Source of the DNA: Hymenolepis diminuta
Lineage: Eukaryota > Platyhelminthes > Cestoda > Cyclophyllidea > Hymenolepididae
Assembly (NCBI GenBank): GCA_900708905.1
Contig: CAADRB010000013.1
Location: 152,508 to 216,507 of the forward strand
DNA: 64,000 bases
Reading direction: 5' to 3'
The position numbers and the translations under genes are program-made. Under the pieces are notes generated by a model. The model did no database searches and was not told where the DNA came from. It was given only the letters and a program-made list of their open reading frames with translations. The first letter of the stretch is position 1. Every line of letters starts with the position of its first letter. This document shows positions 61,540-64,000 of the stretch, piece after piece.

Positions 61540-62310
61540 AAAAAAGTACAAAAAGTGAGAGGAAGCGACCATCTTACCTTGATTACCACAAATCCCCACC
61601 TCGGGCGATCCGCATGAAGATGAATATATGATTTGAAGTGTGAATTTATTACAGACTAAAGCACACATTTCCGAAGTTTGTTCATATCGATTGAATGCTG
61701 TCTCATTGGGTGGATACTATAACTCATTCACCCCATTGATACACATTCGTATTCTGCGAGTTGTCCCATTTATTGCGACTCATGAAATTTCACAATACGG
61801 TTACGTCATCCAGTCACGTACGTGATTTCCTTCCTAATTCACTATTGGTCTATGGACCATGTACCCAATCCCAGGTGTGGTTCTAAGTCCAGTTGTCCAT
61901 TGCAAGCCGACCTACCCTTATGACTGTGTGTGACTGCCTGACGGCCTCTGTGTGAGAGGTACTAGTGGAAAATCCATCAGTGTCACATCTGCTTATATTA
62001 GTTTCCACTTACAGTTTCATTGCTGTGCGTTATTCCAAATTTCAATCCATCTCCATTGTTATCCAATTCTCTGGACTTCTGTTCCATTGGCTTGGAGTTG
62101 TGTTAATTCCGATACCATTAATAAGAAAGATTTAGCGGGTTCATTTCAAAATACAACGGTGAATATATGTTCTGATCTGGTCGATGGCCACATTGGCCTC
62201 TCAGGTTCGACTTCCCCCATCGATCCGCTCTGTGTGCTTCCATTTGACTATCTACGTATCGGGCTTGCCTCTTAAGTACTTTACGGTTTACAAAAGAAAT
62301 ATCTAACGTA
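61540..62310. repeat. dispersed repeat A, long copy
   Basis: Both ends match the shorter copy at 38400-38660: AGGAAGCGACC...CCACCTCGGGCGATC at the left, TTCTGATCTGG...GGCCTCTCAG...TACTTTACGGTTTACAAA at the right. The 540 nt in between are unique to this copy. No conserved protein is recognised in it. Confidence 0.5.
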
Positions 62311-62354
62311 CTAGATGTGCCCAATAGGGGTTTGCATAGTAAGACTCTTCTACA

Positions 62355-62505
62355 CTATTGTGATGCAGAAAGTCTGGTTTCTGCCATTGTGATTAACGCA
62401 CCTGCTAGGTATCACTAGGTTATAGTTGACTCAGGCTCAGAGAGGGTGAGATAAGACAGAAGTGAGGTTACTCCAGGACATTTTATTAAATTAGTATATA
62501 TATAT
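62355..62505. repeat. dispersed repeat B, copy 2
   Basis: See the copy at 36765. It directly follows repeat A here, whereas near 37 kb the order is B, mariner, A. Confidence 0.5.
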
Positions 62506-63390
62506 TCATAATTTCGGAAGTACCTCAAATTTGACTAGCATCTCATTTGCAATCATAATTCGAGATGACATTCAGATATATGGTGGATCAGCCTCTCCCT
62601 CTCTATTGTGTAGATCAAAGCATTGGAAAAATCGGTCAAAGAAATATTCATTCACATTACAGCTTATATTAAATTCTACAGGGCTCACATGGTAAGCATA
62701 CAGAATGAAACAAACAATCACTGCTAGTCATTCTCGAAATGGGGACAAAGCATTCAGCCGTCAGGGCCTTTTATACAACCAGACGAACATTCCACTGATT
62801 CATTAATAAATTCGTTGAAATAATTGCATCAATTATCCCTGTCCTAGCAACCGGCATAATGACAGGATCTGTTAATCTAAACATACAGTATGATATAAGC
62901 CTTTGAATAAAAGCCTAATATTTTGAAAGATGCCATCAAGCACGCTAATAACCGATTATTCAAAGTCCACAACATTTCATTTTAAGCAAAACTAATCTTA
63001 CTTCTTAAGTCATTAACGCTAAGGTCTAAAATTGTTTCGTGGAACCAACAAATGTTCAGACGAGTGGTTAGAAGGTGGAAACTGTGTGCTACTTATTCAA
63101 ATTGTCCGCTATCAATACTAAATTGGATGTATCAAATCGATCGATGGATTTCTTTTACGTTTTAAGTGAAGATTTCGTGGAAATTTCTCCGTGTTATATC
63201 TTTCACTAATTACTTTTGTGAAGGTGCTACACGCAGAAGGCGCTTGAAGCAGCGCTTTAAATAAACATTTACAAAATCAGTCCCGCATATTAATGGGACT
63301 GATCAAGTTGTCCACATTGGCAGAACAGCTTGAGAATGGTTGAGGAATTGTTCCAGTTTGATAATTATATAATTACATTATATGATATGA
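62506..63390. other. non-coding, no gene seen
   Basis: AT-rich with no supported exon or repeat match inside the window. Confidence 0.55.
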
Positions 63391-63576
63391 ATGTGCATTC
63401 ACGCTTCATTACTACTAACGGATAGTTCTGATGCATTAGGAATTACGTACGAAGTTCCTCCTTCATCACTAGATCGCATCTTAGCATATGTACAGGGGAG
63501 GGGGGTTGGTTATCCATACGCTGATCACCTTTTCTTAAAGGGAGTTAATTGTGTCATTGAGGATGTGTACAGTTAA
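63391..63576 (+). CDS. candidate exon, unknown gene
   Basis: An open frame of 61 codons ending in TAA. A possible acceptor (CTAACGGATAG) sits at 63415-63425, followed by protein-like sequence (GITYEVPPSSLDRILAYVQ, GYPYADHLFLKG, VNCVIEDVYS). The lysine/asparagine load is low for this AT-rich background, which argues for real coding. I cannot name the family, and no donor is seen before the stop, so it may be a terminal exon. Confidence 0.3.
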   Translation: MCIHASLLLTDSSDALGITYEVPPSSLDRILAYVQGRGVGYPYADHLFLKGVNCVIEDVYS

Positions 63577-63859
63577 TTCACAGGAGAAAAAGTTCGTTCT
63601 GAGGAATCTTATTGCTGTCATCCGTTATTTCATTTTCTTAGAAGAACATTTTGACAGGTACTCAGTGTCCATTTCCTTCTACTGCTGCTATGCTTAATAG
63701 CAATATACACAAGCACACCTTATGTAAACTCAAGTCAGTTCGACCATGTTAAGATCATGTGGGCTGCTTAAAATCGTGTAAAATTATTTTGATTTCTCGA
63801 CCTTGGGAAGAAAAAATCGATTATCCTATGTAATTAATAGATAAGTACCTGTTCAATAA

Positions 63860-64000
63860 TCCAGGAGATGAATCATAAAATTTGAATTTTGAAACGTTAA
63901 CCCTAACTCATTAATTAAATGCGAAAATTAACTTAGTGAAGACTCTTTTGACAACTTGACTTTGTTCTCAACACGTTTTTGAATCCCCCCTCCCCTCCCC
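63860..64000. repeat. dispersed repeat C, copy 2 (cut by window end)
   Basis: Counterpart of 30340-30480, in the same orientation and with the same order of matching words. It runs off the right edge of the window. Confidence 0.5.

Noticed and set aside
1..64000. CRISPR arrays, bacterial operons or rRNA genes
   Set aside because: No regularly spaced repeats, ribosome binding sites or rRNA-like blocks; spliced genes show that the DNA is eukaryotic nuclear.

Overview
The window is eukaryotic: AT-rich, intron-bearing genes separated by long repeat-filled non-coding DNA, with two assembly gaps (runs of N at 11147-11174 and 29438-29453). A parasitic flatworm (cestode or trematode) is the best guess. 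This rests on very short introns of about 38 nt in the ALG-2-like gene, gene pairs packed with almost no spacer, mariner and Ty3/Gypsy relics, and the divergence of the animal genes found. It is an inference, because no species-specific marker is visible.

Layout. 1-13.4 kb holds no confident gene. It contains a SINE copy and an internally deleted Ty3/Gypsy element (9631-11390) with two recognisable LTRs and a dead integrase. 13.6-29.0 kb (+ strand) is a complete five-exon protocadherin gene: signal peptide, seven cadherin repeats, one membrane segment, and a long cytoplasmic tail ending in a PDZ-ligand-like SFV. Its splice sites and phases all join cleanly into a 1416-residue protein. 29.0-47.2 kb is a gene-poor interval with SINEs, a degenerate mariner element (37093-38341) and fragments of other dispersed repeats. 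47.2-56.5 kb is a compact gene cluster. On the minus strand, reading leftward, are a CREB/ATF-type bZIP factor (54130 to 50102), the proteasome maturation protein POMP only 135 nt behind it (49966 to about 48357), and an unidentified multi-exon candidate gene (48307 to 47218). On the plus strand, head to head with the bZIP gene, is a five-exon PDCD6/ALG-2 penta-EF-hand gene (55238-55990). 56.5-64 kb contains only tentative exons and more repeats.

The genes are functionally unrelated: cell adhesion, cAMP/stress-type transcription, proteasome assembly and calcium-dependent membrane trafficking. What links the right-hand cluster is organisation. The bZIP-POMP pair is close enough to be a trans-spliced polycistron, and a splice acceptor lies only 14 nt before the bZIP start codon. 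At least eleven copies of a tRNA-derived SINE family, two of them in protocadherin introns and two in bZIP introns, are the main repeat component I could define.
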